The position numbers and the translations under genes are program-made. A DNA stretch of 46,786 bases from a candidate division TM6 bacterium GW2011_GWF2_38_10 (lineage in GTDB: Bacteria; Babelota; Babeliae; Babelales; RVW-14): assembly GCA_000992305.1 (NCBI GenBank), contig LBTY01000003.1, positions 1 to 46,786 on the forward strand, read 5' to 3'. Numbering within the stretch: position 1 is the stretch's first letter; each line of letters opens with the position of its first letter. Below, one piece after another: positions 1-8,212 of the stretch. The notes beneath the pieces were generated by a model, which was not told the origin of the DNA, did not search any database, and was given only the letters and a program-made list of their open reading frames with translations.

Positions 1-376
1 CCATCCAATATTTTATAACCCGCTTGCTTAAGCGTGATTGATGCATACTTTGATCTTTTCTTAAACGCCGGCGGTCTTACTTTGCCTTTTTTTGCGTGAG
101 CAAAGAACAATTGATAAGCCCTTTCAATCCTATCGGTGATATCCTGAATGGCCTGCGATGGAACAATTGCCCAAGCCGCATAGCGCTGAGTTTTCTTCAA
201 TTTTGTTATATGTTTTTGCAGCTGGTACTTATTAAAAGGTGATTATGGAATAAACTGAAATATCTTCTGTGGAGTGCTATGCAATGGTTATAGATCCAAG
301 CCGCAACATCAATTTGTTCATGAAGTTTTTTATTCTTTTTGCTTTTGTAGAATTTGAAAGAAAACGTCTTCTTCAT
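1..376 (-). pseudogene. tnpB: TnpB (IS200/IS605 OrfB) 5' fragment, frameshifted, runs off the window
   Basis: RNA-guided nuclease or accessory protein of IS200/IS605 elements. On the minus strand an ATG at 376-374 overlaps the tnpA stop as ATGA and opens a typical TnpB N-terminus (MKKTFSFKFYKSKKNKK), followed by about 30 further residues with the expected AWIYNHCIALHRRY pattern. The frame then breaks near 236-245. The rest of the N-terminal domain continues in another frame (NKYQLQKHITKLKK, then PSQAIQDITDRIERAY and PPAFKKRS, the usual TnpB helix-turn-helix region) and stays open to the window edge. The catalytic RuvC part lies outside the window. The shift means no full-length protein from this copy unless the reading is wrong there. 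The family call is firm; whether the downstream part is intact cannot be seen. Confidence 0.85.
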
Positions 377-651
377 TGATTCTTTTGATTTTCTATGTAG
401 CGCTTAACTGTTGCCGCTGAAATACATCCAACACTTTCGCAAAAATATGAGCGGGGCCAAAGCGCTGGAAGTCGCGATCGCAACGATGCAAATTCCTTAT
501 GCCCGGCCTTTGCCAACAACAACTCTTTTAGCCTTTGTTCAATGGGGCCTATCAATATCTTTCTGCGATACTTCGGACACCAGATCAAATGGTATCCTAT
601 GTTAAATACTGCTTTATTGCTTACTATCCAACGCTTATTCATGGTTGGCAT
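373..651 (-). pseudogene. tnpA: TnpA (IS200/IS605 Y1 transposase) with an in-frame internal deletion
   Basis: Single-strand DNA transposase of the IS200/IS605 group. The ORF is open for 92 codons, but the family is normally about 135-150 residues. The N-terminal part (NIGYHLIWCPKYRRKIL, ending LKELLLAKA) is joined directly to the C-terminal part (EFASLRSRLPALW, then RSYFCESVG and TVKRYIENQ). The middle segment with the metal-binding HUH motif (normally within MPDHVHLF) is missing, while the C-terminal Tyr helix remains. Deletion of about 50 codons kept the frame. The product should be unable to cleave DNA, so I call it a decayed copy despite the open frame. It overlaps tnpB by 4 bases, the normal arrangement for these elements. 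Confidence 0.85.
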
Positions 652-713
652 GATAACATTTTACTAGACTCATGGCAAATGAATATTTATACTCTCCAAA
701 AATGCGCATTCAT

Positions 714-738
714 CCCACAGCTAAAGCTGTAGAGTGGG
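714..738 (-). repeat. Subterminal hairpin of the IS200/IS605-type element (tnpA-side end)
   Basis: ACAGC (717-721) pairs with GCTGT (726-730) around TAAA, and outer CCC (714-716) pairs with GGG (736-738). An imperfect palindrome like this just upstream of tnpA is what IS200/IS605 transposases recognise. It lies about 60 bases upstream of the tnpA start. On the minus strand a TTAC at 761-758 sits just outside it, the kind of target tetranucleotide used by IS608-like elements, so the element boundary may be near 757. That boundary is inference. Confidence 0.6.
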
Positions 739-1656
739 CTTTCTGCGCAGAAGACTCGTAACCATTTTAAAAAATTTATTACAATTGGCTTGAGAATACT
801 GAATATCCCCCGCACGAGCAGGTTCAAAAACAATCGAAGCCGCTGAAGTATGCAGCGTGCGCTCTAATTCTTTAATAAGCTCAAGCAGCGAAATACTTCG
901 ACCTGACCCAATATTAAAAACCTCCCCAGCAACGCCCTGCTGACAAGCGCTTACAAGATTTGCCTGAACCACATCGGCAACTGAAACAAAATCACGCGTT
1001 TGCAGCCCATCGCCATACACAATCAAAGGTTCATGGGCACGTAAAGCATGGGTAAACTTTGCAACAACGGCGGCATAATCTCCTTGAGGATTTTGACGCT
1101 CACCGTACACATTAAAATAACGTAAACAGGTTGTATCAATCCCATACCGTTGAGAAAAGTAAGAACATAGCTGCTCGCCAACTAACTTACTTTCAGCATA
1201 GGGTGAACAAGGATTGGTTGGCGTAAGCTCGTCACACACATCACTGCGCAAGCCATAAACCGCCGACGATGATGAAAAAACAACATGCGCAACATGATGC
1301 GCTACCGCAAATTCAAGCACATTGCATGTTCCCTGAACATTAGTAGCATAACATTGTTGAGGATGCTTGATTGATTGCGGAACAGAAATAAACGCAGCTA
1401 AATGAAAGACAACATCCTGCCCACGCATAGCCAAATCAACATCTTCTCGCGTACACACATTACCATGTACCATGGTAATGTGCGAAAAACATGATTGAAG
1501 ATTGTCTAACCGACCTGTTGAACAATTATCCAAAACCGTAACACGAGCACCCAATGCCACAAGACGCTCCACAAGATGCGAACCTATAAAACCCGCCCCA
1601 CCGGTAACTAAAACCGATTTGTTCTTGTACCAGCTTTCATGATATAGTTTTTTCAT
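721..1656 (-). CDS. NAD-dependent sugar-nucleotide epimerase (GalE/WcaG-like), 3' end replaced by IS
   Basis: Extended short-chain dehydrogenase/reductase acting on a nucleotide sugar, probably UDP-glucose/galactose type, for surface glycan synthesis. Seen: GGAGFIG NAD-binding motif at residues 19-25, SSSSAVYG at 128-135 and the catalytic YAESK (Tyr153, Lys157), then RYFNVYGERQNP and YGDGLQTRDFV as in GalE-like enzymes. The core is complete, but after residue ~294 the usual C-terminal helix is lost. The last ~12 residues (ending RRKPTLQL) and the stop are encoded by the end of the IS element. A clear AAGGAG ribosome site precedes the ATG. It follows the FAD oxidoreductase by 18 bases and is probably co-transcribed with it. 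The exact sugar substrate cannot be told from sequence. Confidence 0.85.
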   Translation of the reverse strand: MKKLYHESWYKNKSVLVTGGAGFIGSHLVERLVALGARVTVLDNCSTGRLDNLQSCFSHITMVHGNVCTREDVDLAMRGQDVVFHLAAFISVPQSIKHPQQCYATNVQGTCNVLEFAVAHHVAHVVFSSSSAVYGLRSDVCDELTPTNPCSPYAESKLVGEQLCSYFSQRYGIDTTCLRYFNVYGERQNPQGDYAAVVAKFTHALRAHEPLIVYGDGLQTRDFVSVADVVQANLVSACQQGVAGEVFNIGSGRSISLLELIKELERTLHTSAASIVFEPARAGDIQYSQANCNKFFKMVTSLLRRKPTLQL

Positions 1657-1674
1657 TACACACTCCTTACTCTT

Positions 1675-2997
1675 TCAATGACCACCTTTCCGCCGAGCGA
1701 CAATATGAGCCGCCACCGCATATCCATCTTCAAATGCTTCTTGCATACTTGAATATTTCCATTCCCCAAAGCGCCCAACCGAATAAATATCATGCTCTTT
1801 TAATGCACTGAGAAGACCAGCAAGATGACGTGCTCGCCACGGTGTATAGGTAACATACGCATGAGGAAGCTCAAGAGTTACCTGAGACACAATATCCTGT
1901 GCCGTAAGCCCAAGATACGATGTTGCCTGCTCAATAGCTTGTTCGCACGCTCCCTGCATAGCACTTCTTTTGGTTTTTCGAGCTTGATATGAAAGTTCTA
2001 CATACACACTTGATGTTCCAGCGGGCGCCAAGTGCTTGCTGATATTATTCCATACCCCAAGCCGATAAAAAGCGTACGTTGGCTGAGGAAAATAAACCCA
2101 ATGATACGGCTGCGCAGTTTGTCGTGCATAGCCAATATTGATGTTAATTAACGAACTGCACCACAACTGCCGCGCCACCCCCGCAAAGGCATCATGCGGA
2201 GAGCGAGCAAGTGCTTGCACCGTTGTATCAAGCGGCGCCGTTGTAATCAAGTGCCTGTACGTGTACGATTTTCCGTCGGCACAATAAATACATTTTTTTT
2301 GTTGATCAATTTTCACCACTTTTGTAGTGGTATACACAGGACTTGTAATCCGCGACAATAATCCCTTAATCAAAACTTCAATCCCACCGCGCTGAGGATA
2401 CAAAAATGAACTATTGTATCCAACCCCGGTAGCATCAGCAGGGACCAATGCTCCACGCACAACCTGCTGAACAGTTGTTTGAGGAACAAACCGCCCGGTC
2501 CACCCTGCATGTAATTTTTTTATTGGCCACGATAGCAACCGAGCATTATAAGGATCAAAAAAATGCTTAACAAATCCAGCGCCAAAATAAAAAAGCGCCC
2601 AATCATAAAAAGAATCTATCTTTTTTTTGCGCGAAGAACGTTGCAAATATCCCATAACACACTCGTAAATAACCTCCGCCGGAAGCCCATATAAATGCAT
2701 TTGAATAGGATAAGGAACATGAACATTATGCATAAAAATTGCTGATTTGCGCTCAATAGATCCAAAAAAAGACAACCCCGCACAATCATCAATAAACTGA
2801 CGAAATGCAGGATTACTAATATGTAAAAAATGACCAGTATAATCAAACGTATAACCTTGATCGGTATGCGAACGCAAGAGCCCTCCCGGACGTTCTTCTT
2901 GTTCACAAATAAGAATATCACGCACCCCTTGCTGCTCAAGGTGATACGCAGCACTCAGACCCGTTAACCCCGCCCCAACAATTACTACGTCTGGCAT
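1675..2997 (-). CDS. FAD-dependent amine-oxidase/UDP-galactopyranose-mutase-like oxidoreductase
   Basis: Flavoprotein of 440 residues. The N-terminus has the dinucleotide fold GAGLTGLSAAYHL at residues ~8-20, followed by an acidic strand end and ERPGGLLRS, the pattern of protoporphyrinogen-oxidase and UDP-galactopyranose-mutase relatives. YTFDYTGHFLHI is similar to the FAD/substrate region of the NAD(P)-binding_8 and amino-oxidase groups. A C-terminal SVGRFGEWKYSSMQEAFEDGY segment resembles the flavin-closing GR..W.Y..M motif of sugar-related members. Pairing with a sugar-nucleotide epimerase supports a role in glycan precursor modification rather than haem synthesis. That role is inference; substrate and reaction are unknown. 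Confidence 0.75.
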   Translation of the reverse strand: MPDVVIVGAGLTGLSAAYHLEQQGVRDILICEQEERPGGLLRSHTDQGYTFDYTGHFLHISNPAFRQFIDDCAGLSFFGSIERKSAIFMHNVHVPYPIQMHLYGLPAEVIYECVMGYLQRSSRKKKIDSFYDWALFYFGAGFVKHFFDPYNARLLSWPIKKLHAGWTGRFVPQTTVQQVVRGALVPADATGVGYNSSFLYPQRGGIEVLIKGLLSRITSPVYTTTKVVKIDQQKKCIYCADGKSYTYRHLITTAPLDTTVQALARSPHDAFAGVARQLWCSSLININIGYARQTAQPYHWVYFPQPTYAFYRLGVWNNISKHLAPAGTSSVYVELSYQARKTKRSAMQGACEQAIEQATSYLGLTAQDIVSQVTLELPHAYVTYTPWRARHLAGLLSALKEHDIYSVGRFGEWKYSSMQEAFEDGYAVAAHIVARRKGGH

Positions 2998-3022
2998 ACC
3001 ATTTCCTTTTTAATTCTTATGC

Positions 3023-3051
3023 AAACCCCCTGCACAAATCGCAGGGGGTTT
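3023..3051 (-). terminator. Hairpin terminator after frr
   Basis: Eleven-base perfect stem, AAACCCCCTGC (3023-3033) with GCAGGGGGTTT (3041-3051), loop of 7. It lies in the 60-base gap between frr and the FAD oxidoreductase and likely separates the tsf-pyrH-frr transcript from the sugar genes. On the minus strand the trailing T run is only three bases, so termination may be partial. Confidence 0.65.
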
Positions 3052-3057
3052 TGGCAC

Positions 3058-3642
3058 TTAAATCGTATGCAATTCAGTATTTTTCTTTTCAGCCATTTCA
3101 TCAGCTTTAGCGATATACTGATCAGTAATTTTTTGCAACACTTCGCTCAAACGCTTTGCGAAATCTTCTGAAATAATATGTTTTTTGTCAGCTTCACGAA
3201 TTTCATTATGAAACTCTTTGCGCACATTACGAAGAGCAACTTTGCAATCTTCAGTTTTCTTGCCTAAAATTTTTGACAACTCATCACGACGAGCTGCAGA
3301 CATTTGGGGAAGTTGAATGCGAATAATATTACCATCGTTAGCCGGCGCCACACCCAAATCTGATGTTGCAATCGCTTTTTCAATATCAGTAATGATGCTC
3401 TTATCCCAGGGCTGAATTGTTAATAAACGGCTTTCAGGAGCACCCAGTGTTGCCACTTCACGCATTGGCATAAACTGCCCATAACACTGAACTTTAATAT
3501 TTTCGATCAAAGCAATCGAAGCGCGCCCCGTGCGGAGTGCCGCAAGCTCTGTTTCAAAATGCTTTATAGGGCCATCCATGTGTAGTTTTAATGGAGTCTC
3601 AAAACTTTTTACATCACCTTCAGCAAATGCTATATCAATCAT
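3058..3642 (-). CDS. frr: Ribosome recycling factor
   Basis: Splits the post-termination 70S ribosome together with EF-G. At 194 residues it is slightly longer than the usual ~185. The typical family segments are visible: HFETELAALRTGRAS near the start, LLTIQPWDKSII, GVAPANDGNIIRIQLP and the C-terminal long-helix segment HIISEDFAKRLSEVLQKITDQYI. It is the last gene of a tsf-pyrH-frr run, 32 bases after pyrH, and is followed by a strong hairpin. The order tsf-pyrH-frr is the common bacterial one. Confidence 0.96.
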   Translation of the reverse strand: MIDIAFAEGDVKSFETPLKLHMDGPIKHFETELAALRTGRASIALIENIKVQCYGQFMPMREVATLGAPESRLLTIQPWDKSIITDIEKAIATSDLGVAPANDGNIIRIQLPQMSAARRDELSKILGKKTEDCKVALRNVRKEFHNEIREADKKHIISEDFAKRLSEVLQKITDQYIAKADEMAEKKNTELHTI

Positions 3643-3674
3643 AATCTTCCTTTTGTTTGCATATTCAGTTTTTT

Positions 3675-4406
3675 CTATTCACAATACAAGGTGCTTCCAA
3701 AATGCTCATCGTGCGACACGCGCACAAGAGCCTGCGGCTCATGTACATTAAAAACACGAATGGTTAACGCATGCTGTTGTGCTAATAAAACAGCCGTATG
3801 ATCCATAACCTGCAGCTGACGGCTCAAATATTCTTGAGTACTTAATCGCACCAACGGACGGCTTGAAGGCGCAACACGAGGATCCTGTTCATAAATATAA
3901 TCAACATTCGTTGCCTTCCAAACCTCATCAGCGCCAATTTGCAATGCACGAACCACAGCGGTTGTATCTGTTGTAAAAAAGGGATTTCCTAATCCACCAC
4001 AAAAAATAATACTATGGCCAGCCGCAAATAACTCATCTATAGAACTTTGGTTTATTGGACGAGTAAACGGCGTAACATCAACAGCACTTAATAACGAACA
4101 AGTAATGCCACAATGCATAAAAAATTCTTGGAGCATCAAGCCATTCATGACGGTTGCCAACATGCCAACCGCATCCGCAACAGGTTGGCGCAACTTAAAT
4201 GATGCTCGCGCCTGTCGCGCTCTAAAAAAATTACCACCACCCACAACAAGCGCAAACCTATGTGTTTTTTGCAATGCATGCATTTGCTCTGCCAACGAGG
4301 CAAGCATCAATGCACCCTGCTCACCGGCGTTCACCGCGGTTTGCGGTGAACATCCGGCCAATAATTCGCCACTTATTTTGAGTAAAATCGTTTTCACGAT
4401 TATCAC
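3675..4406 (-). CDS. pyrH: UMP kinase
   Basis: Phosphorylates UMP to UDP with ATP; amino-acid-kinase fold, hexameric in known members. At 243 residues it is normal length. Visible motifs are KISGELLAG near residue 10, the glycine-rich VVGGGNFFRA (about 54-63), and IFCGGLGNPFFTTDTTAV followed by ADEVWKATNVDYIYEQDPR, which form the nucleotide-binding and acceptor sites. The start lies 9 bases after the tsf stop, consistent with one transcript. In an organism that probably imports host nucleotides it keeps the pyrimidine pool phosphorylated; that link is inference. Confidence 0.96.
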   Translation of the reverse strand: MIIVKTILLKISGELLAGCSPQTAVNAGEQGALMLASLAEQMHALQKTHRFALVVGGGNFFRARQARASFKLRQPVADAVGMLATVMNGLMLQEFFMHCGITCSLLSAVDVTPFTRPINQSSIDELFAAGHSIIFCGGLGNPFFTTDTTAVVRALQIGADEVWKATNVDYIYEQDPRVAPSSRPLVRLSTQEYLSRQLQVMDHTAVLLAQQHALTIRVFNVHEPQALVRVSHDEHFGSTLYCE

Positions 4407-4415
4407 ACTACTATC

Positions 4416-5294
4416 TTAACGGCCAATACCAAAGCGAACAAAACGCTTTACCGTAAGCGCTACACCATGCTTGGTACCAACTTCTTTAAGAAATTGAGCA
4501 ACCGTTAATTTATCATTTTTAATAAAAAGTTGATTCAACAAGCAAACATCTTCATAAAACTTGTTAAGTTTACCTTCTACAATTTTTTCAATAATGTTCG
4601 CAGGCTTATTTGAACCTTGAAGTTGTTCAGTTGCGATTGCTCGTTCTTTTTCGATCAATGCACTATCAATACCTTCAGGAGAAACAGCCAACGGTTTTGT
4701 TACCGCAGCTTGCATACAAACGTCACGAGCTGCTGCACGAATTTCTTCGTTTTGAGCAATAGCTTTATCGCCTTCCAACTCAACCATTACACCAATGCTT
4801 GATCCTGGGTGGATGTATACATTAACAAGCCCATTGGCTGACGCTTTGAATACAGCAGCCTTTGAAACTTTAATGCTCTCTGCAATCTTTGCAATAATCT
4901 CATCAAGATGATCTTTAATGGTTAAATTTGAAACTTTAAGTGATTGCTGTTGCAATAACATTTCAGCATCAACAATATCGTTCTGGGCGGCTACTTGTGC
5001 TACATGACTTGCAAATCCAAACATATCTTCGGTATTTGCTGAAAAGTCTGTTTCACACGCAACTGCAACCAACGCACCTGTTTTGTAATCTGAAGAAACC
5101 CAGCTTTCTACGCGACCATTATTGGTTTCGTTATCAGCACGCTTTGCAGCCACTGAAGTTCCTTTTTTACGAAGAATTTCAATTGCCTTTTCCATATCAC
5201 CACCGGCTTGTTCTAAAGCCTTCTTGCAATCCATCATGCCAACTTGAGTTTTTTCACGCAACTCTTTTACAAGATCCATCGAAATCGTTGCCAT
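4416..5294 (-). CDS. tsf: Translation elongation factor Ts
   Basis: Guanine-nucleotide exchange factor for EF-Tu. At 292 residues it is the usual size. The N-terminal UBA-like domain and TDFSANT-type core are plain: VKELREKTQVGMMDCKKAL at residues ~9-27, then ACETDFSANTEDMFGFASHVA. The second half has the repeated coiled-coil/core segments and ends FVRFGIGR. A CAGGAG ribosome site precedes the ATG. In most bacteria rpsB lies directly upstream; here rpsB is 35 kb away at 40373 and rpmF is the divergent neighbour. Confidence 0.97.
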   Translation of the reverse strand: MATISMDLVKELREKTQVGMMDCKKALEQAGGDMEKAIEILRKKGTSVAAKRADNETNNGRVESWVSSDYKTGALVAVACETDFSANTEDMFGFASHVAQVAAQNDIVDAEMLLQQQSLKVSNLTIKDHLDEIIAKIAESIKVSKAAVFKASANGLVNVYIHPGSSIGVMVELEGDKAIAQNEEIRAAARDVCMQAAVTKPLAVSPEGIDSALIEKERAIATEQLQGSNKPANIIEKIVEGKLNKFYEDVCLLNQLFIKNDKLTVAQFLKEVGTKHGVALTVKRFVRFGIGR

Positions 5295-5352
5295 CGACTC
5301 TGCTCCTGTGTTATTCGGTTAATTAAAGTTTATAAATATAAAAGAAACCAAT

Positions 5353-5381
5353 TTGCCTTTTATTCTTAAATGTAGTATTAT
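5353..5381 (+). promoter_or_regulatory. Predicted sigma70-type promoter of rpmF
   Basis: TTGCCT (5353-5358), 17-base spacer, TATTAT (5376-5381). Transcription would start near 5388, about 45 bases before the SD-like CAGGGAG at 5432-5438. It lies in the tsf/rpmF divergent gap. Confidence 0.45.
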
Positions 5382-5445
5382 TCTGCCAGAACGTATTGAT
5401 TTTACAAGTTTAGATATTAAAGAATCTTCTTCAGGGAGTCTTATT

Positions 5446-5736
5446 ATGCCAGTACCAAAACGAAAACGCTCTAAAGCCAGACGCGATAAACGCTTTGCCA
5501 ATAAGGGTATTAAACCTAAAGCTATAGCAACATGTCAAACATGCCAAGCCCCACTTGAGGCCCACGTTGTTTGTAAAGAATGTGGCTATTATAAAGGTCG
5601 CAAGGTTTTACGAACCAAAACCGACCGTATGTACGAACGCGGCCAACAACGCCAAGCGCTTGAAGAAAGCATTCGTGCCCAAGCAGGCAAAGCAGAACCT
5701 GCTCCAGAGCAAACAACATCAGAATCCGCTGAATAA
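5446..5736 (+). CDS. rpmF: Ribosomal protein bL32 with a C-terminal extension
   Basis: Large-subunit ribosomal protein of the zinc-ribbon type. The start at 5446 is chosen because it gives the canonical N-terminus MPVPKRKRSKARRDKRFA and is preceded by a GGGAG ribosome site; the same frame is open further upstream, but that stretch includes the promoter and is not L32-like. Two CxxC pairs are visible (CQTC and CKEC), which bind zinc. The protein is 96 residues, against ~57-65 in most bacteria, because of a Glu/Ala/Gln-rich tail after residue ~65. The strong hairpin that follows suggests rpmF is a single-gene transcript. Confidence 0.93.
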   Translation: MPVPKRKRSKARRDKRFANKGIKPKAIATCQTCQAPLEAHVVCKECGYYKGRKVLRTKTDRMYERGQQRQALEESIRAQAGKAEPAPEQTTSESAE

Positions 5737-5760
5737 GCATTCTGTGGTGTTAGAAATTTT

Positions 5761-5788
5761 AAAGGGTCGTTGCACACGACCCTTTTTT
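5761..5788 (+). terminator. Intrinsic terminator of rpmF
   Basis: AAAGGGTCGT (5761-5770) pairs with ACGACCCTTT (5776-5785) around TGCAC, followed by a T run to 5788. This is one of the few hairpins in the window with a good T run. The remaining sequence up to 5995 holds no gene I can support. Confidence 0.85.
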
Positions 5789-5995
5789 CATGTTTTTCTC
5801 CATATGCCCTGCATATAAGCACAGCATATACAAATAGAAAATATTTCAGTATGTCACTTTTTCGCATTTTTCTCTGTTTTTTATTGCAAAAGTATATTTT
5901 TCTGTACTTTTTTACCAAGCCCCGTATACTCAAACTACGTACCAAAGGAGTGTACGTTTTTTGCAGCGTTTACACATAACTGTTAAGGAGATTTT

Positions 5996-6727
5996 ATGGA
6001 CTTTTCATCAAACCCTATTATTATATGGTTAGACAATGCAGCGGAGTTTTTTAAAAAACATCAAAGAGTAGTTGTATTAGGCCTTACCGGCATTGCACTC
6101 GCTGGCGCTGCAGGAACCGCTTACTGGTACTATAAAGGATATGTGCGCGAGCAATCCCACAAAGCCTTTGTTGAAGCTTTGAAATATTATGACGGAACCA
6201 TTGGCGCAACTCCTTCTTCAACACAAGATCAATTAACCTTTGCCAATGAAGAAGAAAAATGGACAAAAACTGCCCAGGCATTTAATCAAGCTCATAGTGA
6301 TTATAGCTCAAGCGAGCTAGCTCCTTTATGCAAAATGATGGAAGCTGAAGCGCTTTTAAATCTTGGCCAGAATGAAAAAGCACAAGCCTTATTAGAAAGC
6401 TCTGTTGATGCTATCAACAATGATGCAATGCGTGATTTTTATCGTGTTAAACTTGCACTTATAAAAATTGATACAGACAAAGAAGCCGAAATACAAAAAG
6501 GCATTAACATCCTTAAAGCTCTTTCGGACAATGCACAAAGCCCTGCACATGAATCCGCATTATACTATTTGGGCGCTTATCATTGGACAAAAAAAGAATT
6601 CAACCAGGCACGTAATTGCTGGCAAATGTTATTGGTAAAATACGGTGCTACAGATGCCAAATACCAATCAACCTATGCCGAAAAAGTTAAAGAAAAATTA
6701 GCTCTTTTAAATGTAGAAAGTTTATAA
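5996..6727 (+). CDS. Membrane-anchored TPR-like protein (YfgM-type)
   Basis: Residues 1-22 are cytoplasmic-like, 23-46 form one hydrophobic helix (VVVLGLTGIALAGAAGTAYW), and the remaining ~195 residues are helical with TPR-like spacing: SELAPLCKMMEAEALLNLGQNEKAQ, then DFYRVKLALIKI, and ALYYLGAYHWTKKEFNQARNCWQ. This is the layout of the YfgM/tetratricopeptide_2-like family, which in enteric bacteria associates with the Sec translocon and periplasmic chaperones. It has an AAGGAG ribosome site. gltX follows after 5 bases, so they are probably co-transcribed. The specific function is inferred only from architecture. Confidence 0.7.
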   Translation: MDFSSNPIIIWLDNAAEFFKKHQRVVVLGLTGIALAGAAGTAYWYYKGYVREQSHKAFVEALKYYDGTIGATPSSTQDQLTFANEEEKWTKTAQAFNQAHSDYSSSELAPLCKMMEAEALLNLGQNEKAQALLESSVDAINNDAMRDFYRVKLALIKIDTDKEAEIQKGINILKALSDNAQSPAHESALYYLGAYHWTKKEFNQARNCWQMLLVKYGATDAKYQSTYAEKVKEKLALLNVESL

Positions 6728-6732
6728 ACAAC

Positions 6733-8148
6733 GTGAATCAACGTGGTAACAAAATAAGAGTGCGCTTTGCGCCTTCACCAACAGGACACTTACACATCGG
6801 CGGCTTGCGAAGCGCACTTTTTAATTGGCTTTTTGCGCGACACAACCAAGGAACGTTTGTTATACGCATTGAAGATACTGATCAACTTCGCTCAACAAAA
6901 GAATTTGAACAATCAATCATTCAATCTCTTTTGACCATGAGCCTTCCCTCAGATGAACCAATCGTATATCAACACCAACGCCTAGATGCCCACCGCCAAG
7001 CTGCTCAATACCTTCTTGACAAAGGCCTTGCCTATCCGTGTTTTTGCCAACCCAAAAATGCCGATACGGTAATCAACGACCTAGAAGAAGGCAAAGGAAG
7101 CGTGTATGATAGGACATGCAGAGACAAATCGTATACCCAAGAGGATTTAAAAAGACCTCACGCACTGCGATTTAAAGTTCCTGATACCCTTAACACCGTA
7201 TACTTTGATGACCTTGTATTAGGCCGTATTGAGGTAGCAGCAAGTCATTTAGATGATTTTGTTATCATGCGCCAAGACAATACCCCAACGTACAATTTTT
7301 GCGTTGTGGTTGATGATATTTTTATGGGTATTACGCATATTATAAGAGGGCAAGATCACGTAAGCAATACCGCAAAACAAATACTGCTGTATCAAGCTTA
7401 CCAACAACCGCGTCCCTACTATGCCCATATACCCCTTATTCTTGGCCCAACTGGTGGGAAATTAAGCAAGCGCGACACCAGCGTATCCGTTCAAGAATAC
7501 ATTGAACAAGGATACCTTCCAGCAGCACTCTGCAACTACTTGGTGCGGCTAGGATGGGCGCATAACGATCAAGAAGTTTTTACGCGCAAAGAAATGATTG
7601 ACTTATTTACCTTAGATGCCGTAGGCAAAAAAGGTGCAATTTTTGATATAAAAAAACTCCAATGGCTCAACAGCTTGTATATTCGCCAAGCGAGCCTTGA
7701 TGACCTTATCGACGCATTAAACACCATGAGCAGTGAGGCTTACACAAAACTCACCTCACGATGGGATCAAGCTCAATGTGCTGCTTTGTTAAAACTGTAT
7801 CAACAGCGAGCCCTAACCCTGCGCGAACTTTATAATGACATATACCATCTTGCACAACGCCCATCCACATGCAATACAAACATACTTACAAAATGGATGA
7901 CCGATCAAACACCACGTCTTGTGCAAGCATATAAAAATATACTTGAGCACCAAACATCATGGACCGCAGACAATCTACAAACAGAGGCAACTAATGCCTG
8001 TTTGCAGTATAACGCTAAACTCGTAACCCTTGCGCAACCGTTGCGCCTTGCCCTCACCGGAGGGGTAACAAGTCCTGGCATTTTTGAAATTATGGAAATA
8101 CTTGGTAAGGATAAAGTCCTTGCGCGACTATCTTTGCTAAAATGGTAG
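6733..8148 (+). CDS. gltX: Glutamyl-tRNA synthetase
   Basis: Charges tRNA-Glu, and possibly tRNA-Gln if an amidotransferase is used. It is class I: the HIGH-type motif PSPTGHLHIGG is at residues 14-24 and the KMSKS-type motif is KLSKR at 243-247. Also visible are IRIEDTDQLRS and the RGQDHVSNTAKQ active-site helix. The length of 471 is normal. The start is GTG at 6733, 5 bases after the upstream stop, with no good ribosome site, which suggests translational coupling. There is no alternative ATG ahead of the conserved VRFAPSPTG. Confidence 0.96.
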   Translation: MNQRGNKIRVRFAPSPTGHLHIGGLRSALFNWLFARHNQGTFVIRIEDTDQLRSTKEFEQSIIQSLLTMSLPSDEPIVYQHQRLDAHRQAAQYLLDKGLAYPCFCQPKNADTVINDLEEGKGSVYDRTCRDKSYTQEDLKRPHALRFKVPDTLNTVYFDDLVLGRIEVAASHLDDFVIMRQDNTPTYNFCVVVDDIFMGITHIIRGQDHVSNTAKQILLYQAYQQPRPYYAHIPLILGPTGGKLSKRDTSVSVQEYIEQGYLPAALCNYLVRLGWAHNDQEVFTRKEMIDLFTLDAVGKKGAIFDIKKLQWLNSLYIRQASLDDLIDALNTMSSEAYTKLTSRWDQAQCAALLKLYQQRALTLRELYNDIYHLAQRPSTCNTNILTKWMTDQTPRLVQAYKNILEHQTSWTADNLQTEATNACLQYNAKLVTLAQPLRLALTGGVTSPGIFEIMEILGKDKVLARLSLLKW

Positions 8149-8170
8149 GTTATAGAAAATGAGAGGTTAT

Positions 8171-8193
8171 TACGCATCAACACAGCATGCGTA
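8171..8193 (+). other. Small hairpin between gltX and fabD
   Basis: TACGCAT (8171-8177) pairs with ATGCGTA (8187-8193), loop of 9, no T run. It could be a weak terminator or a 5' stem of the fabD message. Confidence 0.3.
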
Positions 8194-8212
8194 GCAAACA
8201 TAAGGATTCACT

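Noticed and set aside
2616..2954. 112-codon minus-strand frame inside the FAD oxidoreductase
   Set aside because: It is a shifted frame of a well-supported gene on the same strand; composition is typical of a shadow.
5353..5445. Longer rpmF start at 5353
   Set aside because: The stretch holds the predicted promoter, and the canonical L32 N-terminus begins at 5446 after a ribosome site.
5589..5945. 118-codon minus-strand frame across the rpmF 3' region
   Set aside because: It is antisense to rpmF and its terminator hairpin and shows no family pattern.
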